A stretch of 64,000 bases of DNA from Kitasatospora sp. NBC_01287. Its GTDB lineage: Bacteria; Actinomycetota; Actinomycetes; Streptomycetales; Streptomycetaceae. Where the stretch lies: positions 29,236-93,235 of the forward strand of contig NZ_JAPEPB010000003.1 in the NCBI RefSeq assembly GCF_026340565.1, read 5' to 3'. The translations under genes and the position numbers were made by a program. The notes under the pieces are model-generated. The model was not told the origin of the DNA and searched no databases. It saw only the letters and a program-made list of their open reading frames with translations. Positions 60,985-64,000 of the stretch are shown here, one piece after another; position 1 is the first letter of the stretch, and each line of letters opens with the position of its first letter.

Positions 60985-61190
60985 GCCGCACCCTCGAGCG
61001 GTTCGTCGAGCTCGTCGACGCTGACGTTGTAGGCGCGGGCAATCCGACGCAGCCGAGGCAGGCGCGGAACTCGGCTCCCGTTCAGGTAGCGGGAGACCGA
61101 CCCCTGGTCGAGGCCCGTCGCTTTGGTGATCTCCGCGATGTTCTGGCCTGCGGTGATGCGCTTGAAGTTGTCGTGGAAGGTCTTGCTCAT
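60981..61190 (-). CDS. XRE/Cro-like repressor
   Basis: 69 residues, ATG 61190 with GGAGG. HTH: Asn-Ile-Ala-Glu-Ile-Thr-Lys-Ala-Thr-Gly-Leu-Asp-Gln-Gly-Ser-Val-Ser-Arg-Tyr-Leu-Asn-Gly, then a short dimer helix. First gene of the leftward early operon, opposite the longer repressor gene, which is the Cro position. Confidence 0.85.
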   Translation of the reverse strand: MSKTFHDNFKRITAGQNIAEITKATGLDQGSVSRYLNGSRVPRLPRLRRIARAYNVSVDELDEPLEGAA

Positions 61191-61427
61191 GAGTCACCTC
61201 CGTTCGTCATGCCGTGAAGCATCATGCTCACAGGCATGACGTTAGACCTGCATCATGCTCGATGGCAAGACGCGGAGCGGTTCTTCATGCTCGATGGGTT
61301 GGCATATGCCAGACGCAAGTTGGTGATGGCCGACGTTCCCTTATGTCGCCACGGATGGCCTGACCTGTAGAGTTGCTTATGAGCATGACCGGTGACAGGC
61401 GTCATGCGAGCTAGCTAGCATCACCAC
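61191..61427. promoter_or_regulatory. lysogeny-switch control region with octamer operators
   Basis: TCATGCTC appears at 61222, 61253 and 61285 (spacings 31 and 32, about three helical turns) and in reverse, GAGCATGA, at 61381. The second and third copies extend to TCATGCTCGATGG. Rightward promoter: GTGACA (61392-61397), 18 bases, TAGCAT (61416-61421), ending six bases before ATG 61428, so that transcript is probably leaderless. Confidence 0.75.
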
Positions 61428-61874
61428 ATGGACGGTCCCACCGTGAACACGTCACTCAAGCAATTCGCCGACTACATCCGCCAAGCGGCCCTGGACGCCG
61501 GCTACGAGGTCGACCGCATCAACAGCGGCGCCATCAAGCGCCTCGCCGCCGCCGCAGGCATGTCCCAGTCCACAGTCAGCCGACTCATCCTCGGCGAGCG
61601 CATGCCACGAGCCGAGTACTTCACCGGCCTCGCACGCGCCCTCGGGAAGGACCCCCTTGAGCTGTTCCGCGAATCCGGAATCCTCCCAGCCGAAGAGCGG
61701 TCACAAACGCTCCCGGAGCCAGTAGCATCGCCTCCTATCACTCCTGATGATGTGGCAGATGCCTGGAGGCTCGACCCCTTCGGCCGCGAGATGGTGCACG
61801 CCCTCTTCCAGCGCCTCGCTGAGCCAAGCGCCGACACCTCCGACACCATCGAGAGCGCGGCACAGGACGGCTGA
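61428..61874 (+). CDS. XRE-family repressor (CI-like)
   Basis: 148 residues, ATG 61428 directly at a predicted transcript start. HTH near residues 34-60 (Ile-Lys-Arg-Leu-Ala-Ala-Ala-Ala-Gly-Met-Ser-Gln-Ser-Thr-Val-Ser-Arg-Leu-Ile-Leu-Gly-Glu-Arg), then Leu-Ala-Arg-Ala-Leu-Gly and a Pro-rich C-terminal part. No Ser-Lys autoprotease motif is visible, so induction would not work by RecA-style cleavage. Most likely the prophage repressor. Confidence 0.85.
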   Translation: MDGPTVNTSLKQFADYIRQAALDAGYEVDRINSGAIKRLAAAAGMSQSTVSRLILGERMPRAEYFTGLARALGKDPLELFRESGILPAEERSQTLPEPVASPPITPDDVADAWRLDPFGREMVHALFQRLAEPSADTSDTIESAAQDG

Positions 61875-61890
61875 CCTCAGGGGGTCAAAA

Positions 61891-62412
61891 ATGTACAGGC
61901 GATCGTGGGGCCGCACAGCCCTAATGGCAGCGGCAGCGGGGGCATTCACGATCCTGATCTACACCGTCAACCCCAGCGGCGCCGAAATCTCAACCGCAAT
62001 CGTGGGATGCACGATCACCGTGCTCATCTTCATACGCCGCTGGCTCGCACACCTCGAGGAACACCTCACCGATACCACCGAGGAGCGCCGGGGCCTCGCC
62101 GAGCGCACTGCACAAAGCCAGGCCTCCCACATGGCAAACATCGCCGCACGCAACCGCCTCCGCGTCGCCGCGGCCGAGGAAGAGGCTCGCAACGAGGAGC
62201 GCCTCACCGAGGCGATAGCAGACATGCGAGATGAATTCGAAAACACCCGGGCCCAGGAGCTCTGCAAGGCATACGAGATCGGGGCCCTCAACGAGCGGAA
62301 CGGCATACACAAAGAGGGCGTCAACATCCCGGCCGGATCTCTGATCTACCTGGCCGACCGACGCCCTACCGGCGCCCCCCTGGCGAACCCGGCGCGGCAG
62401 CCCAACCCCTAG
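61891..62412 (+). CDS. two-span membrane protein with coiled-coil tail
   Basis: 173 residues, ATG 61891 after AGGGGG. Two N-terminal hydrophobic helices (about 10-26 and 34-50) are followed by a long Glu/Arg coil reaching into the cytosol. It is co-directional with the repressor, so expressed in lysogens. Such proteins often exclude superinfecting phage or help integration; inferred only. Confidence 0.7.
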   Translation: MYRRSWGRTALMAAAAGAFTILIYTVNPSGAEISTAIVGCTITVLIFIRRWLAHLEEHLTDTTEERRGLAERTAQSQASHMANIAARNRLRVAAAEEEARNEERLTEAIADMRDEFENTRAQELCKAYEIGALNERNGIHKEGVNIPAGSLIYLADRRPTGAPLANPARQPNP

Positions 62413-62416
62413 CACC

Positions 62417-63943
62417 TCAATCCCGGCCTACCCCAGAGCGATCAGATGGCGAGACGAACCCAGGTGCGCCACGAAACGTCAGGCCAACCCGCTCGGAACG
62501 AAACCGCCGCTCCCCATGGCTCGACGCAGGCCGCAGCTCGATGTTGACCACCGACCTGAGGACCCGCCGCTGCTCCGAGAGCTTCAGCTGACCCCAGGTC
62601 CTGTGGAGCTCCTTGACAGGAACGCCTGCGAGCCGGCCCAGGAGAGCGTCCTGGGGAGTGAGGAGCCGGCTCAACTCGATCTCATCCCGCTCGACCTGCG
62701 GCAAAAGGAGCCTCTCAGTCGTCGCGAGCGATGCGATCGACAGCCGCGGACGGCCATCGTCATCCAGCTCCCCGGCCATCGACCTCGCCGTTTCGAGCTG
62801 CTCCTTCATGCTGACAATCCGGTTCTGCAGCTTCCTGATCTGCGAGACGTCCTGCTTGGGTCCCAGTGCAGCCGTGGCGGCCGGTGACGACAGCCACTCG
62901 ATGACTGAGGCCTCCACGTACGCATCCAGAACCTCCTTCAGGATCATGACGTGGCCACTCGCGGTAGGGCACCGGTAGCGGGCGGCGCCCTGACGGCGCG
63001 ACACACGCAGCACAGACTCCGGGAGGCGCTTGCCCGCCTTGAGGCAGGGGGCACACCACGCAAGGCCAGACAGCAGGTGCACGAGCCGGTTCTCGCGCAT
63101 CGTCTTCCGGCTGGAGTCCTTCAGGATGTGCTGCACCTGCTCGAAGAGCTCCGGCCAGTCAGGGTCGTCAGTGATGGGCTCCCACTGGCAGTTCGGCATT
63201 TCCTGGCCCTTGTACATGCGGACGCCCAGGTACGAACGGTTCTTCAAGATGACCCGCAGGCTCGTCAGAGACGCCCGCGGTCGGTGCTTCTGCAACGTGG
63301 AAACCACCGAGCTAATCGACTCACCTGATGCGACGCGCTCAAACATCTCGACGACGTCCACGGCCTGAGTAGGATGCGGGAACTGACCCAGAAGATGACC
63401 ATCCTCCGGGTCGTACCGCCGCGTGTAGCCGAACGGGGCGTAGGAGTGAGGAGCCCCCCGTTGCGCGTTGAGTCGAGCGGTCCTCTGGCTGCGGCCGATG
63501 ATGCTCTCGGCCTCCTCCTCGGACTGCACGGCGTCCCGCGTGAACTCCTTACGGTCCGCGGGGACATGCATGTTGTAGATGCGCCCGTCGTAGCACAGCA
63601 GCACGTTCGTGTCCTCGCACAACGTGCGCAGCTCGAGGGATACATCGAGACGCCGGGACGCACGGGAGCGCTCCGCGTAGACGACGATGTCGACCAGGCC
63701 GGCCTTGATGTCGCTGACGAGCCGGTTGAAGTCTTCGCGCTCCTGCTTGGCGGCCCGACTTGCGGATCGGTCCCGATCCTCGTAATAGTCGACGATCGCC
63801 CAGCTGTGGTCGTCGCATTCGACCTCGCCGACGGCGAACTGGTCGCGGATCGAGCGGCCCCGCTTCTTGGGGTCGCTGCTGGCGCGCCCGTAGAGCGCGG
63901 CTCGGTAGGGGGTGTCGCGACGGGGGAGGATGCGGGTAGCCAT
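62417..63943 (-). CDS. int: large serine integrase
   Basis: 508 residues, ATG 63943. Resolvase domain: Tyr-Gly-Arg-Ala-Ser22-Ser-Asp with catalytic serine at 22, Gln at Arg-Asp-Gln, and Tyr-Ala-Glu-Arg-Ser-Arg-Ala-Ser-Arg. The recombinase domain carries Tyr-Leu-Gly-Val-Arg-Met-Tyr-Lys. The zinc-ribbon part has Cys-Ala-Pro-Cys ... Cys-Pro-Thr, followed by a coiled-coil needed for synapsis. It inserts the phage DNA by strand exchange between attP and attB without host factors. The Gp3-like factor at 57537 should reverse it. Confidence 0.95.
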   Translation of the reverse strand: MATRILPRRDTPYRAALYGRASSDPKKRGRSIRDQFAVGEVECDDHSWAIVDYYEDRDRSASRAAKQEREDFNRLVSDIKAGLVDIVVYAERSRASRRLDVSLELRTLCEDTNVLLCYDGRIYNMHVPADRKEFTRDAVQSEEEAESIIGRSQRTARLNAQRGAPHSYAPFGYTRRYDPEDGHLLGQFPHPTQAVDVVEMFERVASGESISSVVSTLQKHRPRASLTSLRVILKNRSYLGVRMYKGQEMPNCQWEPITDDPDWPELFEQVQHILKDSSRKTMRENRLVHLLSGLAWCAPCLKAGKRLPESVLRVSRRQGAARYRCPTASGHVMILKEVLDAYVEASVIEWLSSPAATAALGPKQDVSQIRKLQNRIVSMKEQLETARSMAGELDDDGRPRLSIASLATTERLLLPQVERDEIELSRLLTPQDALLGRLAGVPVKELHRTWGQLKLSEQRRVLRSVVNIELRPASSHGERRFRSERVGLTFRGAPGFVSPSDRSGVGRD

Positions 63944-64000
63944 GGCGTCACGCTACTCGCCTGCGCTGACAACATGCCCCGCTATGGCTTAACGACCTGG

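Noticed and set aside
1..64000. tRNA, rRNA, IS elements and host housekeeping genes
   Set aside because: None was recognised on either strand by eye; a tRNA search tool would settle the tRNA point.
63944..64000. Attachment-site repeat at the right edge
   Set aside because: No matching copy was seen in the window, and only 57 bases are available.

Overview
The window is high-GC actinobacterial DNA. Gene style (many GTG starts, GTGA/ATGA stop-start overlaps), a WhiB protein, GntR/UTRA regulators, a DUF2637 protein and a TraB-like translocase all point to Streptomyces or a close relative. It is not ordinary chromosome: packaging genes (portal, large and small terminase) run off the left edge, and a large serine integrase with an adjacent repressor switch lies at the right edge. 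The best reading is most of an integrated or excised temperate phage; the remaining structural genes should lie left of base 1. No tRNA, rRNA, CRISPR array or insertion sequence was found, and no stretch above about 300 bases lacks a gene.

Layout. 1-3.2 kb (minus): portal, TerL, TerS. 3.2-14.6 kb (minus): small genes around a plasmid-like transfer block (Mrr-like membrane nuclease, glycine-rich membrane protein, FtsK/TraB-type translocase, DUF2637 protein, small membrane protein), then tightly overlapped microproteins ending in an excisionase-like HTH gene. 14.7-16.2 kb (plus): a UTRA-only protein and a full GntR regulator behind an operator-rich divergent region. 16.2-18.5 kb: cargo (toxin-antitoxin pair, proline-rich peptide, protein-isoaspartate-type methyltransferase). 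18.6-19.1 kb (minus): GIY-YIG/winged-helix fusion. 19.3-28.4 kb (plus): replication block with an initiator that carries iteron-like repeats inside its own gene, DnaB helicase and an 891-residue helicase. 28.6-29.3 kb: HTH gene whose promoter region holds two identical palindromes. 29.5-38 kb (plus): a train of small genes with a vWA protein, a MESH1-like HD hydrolase and a HAD phosphatase. 38-48.6 kb (minus): a second train of small, often zinc-binding proteins. 48.8-49.5 kb (plus): HTH and endonuclease VII. 49.5-61.2 kb (minus): DNA metabolism operon (replisome organizer, HNH-AP2, SSB, WhiB, RuvC-like, DnaQ exonuclease, Gp3-like recombination directionality factor, PD-(D/E)XK nuclease) ending in a Cro-like gene. 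61.2-64 kb: divergent switch, repressor, membrane protein, serine integrase.

How it fits together. The integrase and the Gp3-like factor would control integration and excision. The Cro-like/repressor pair and the repeated octamers between them look like the lysogeny switch. Replication may start inside the initiator gene, as in phage lambda O, with DnaB encoded next door. The unusual element is the plasmid-style DNA-transfer and GntR block sitting beside terminase genes, which makes this look like a phage/AICE (actinomycete integrative conjugative element) hybrid. Function calls rest on reading motifs by eye; no database search was run.
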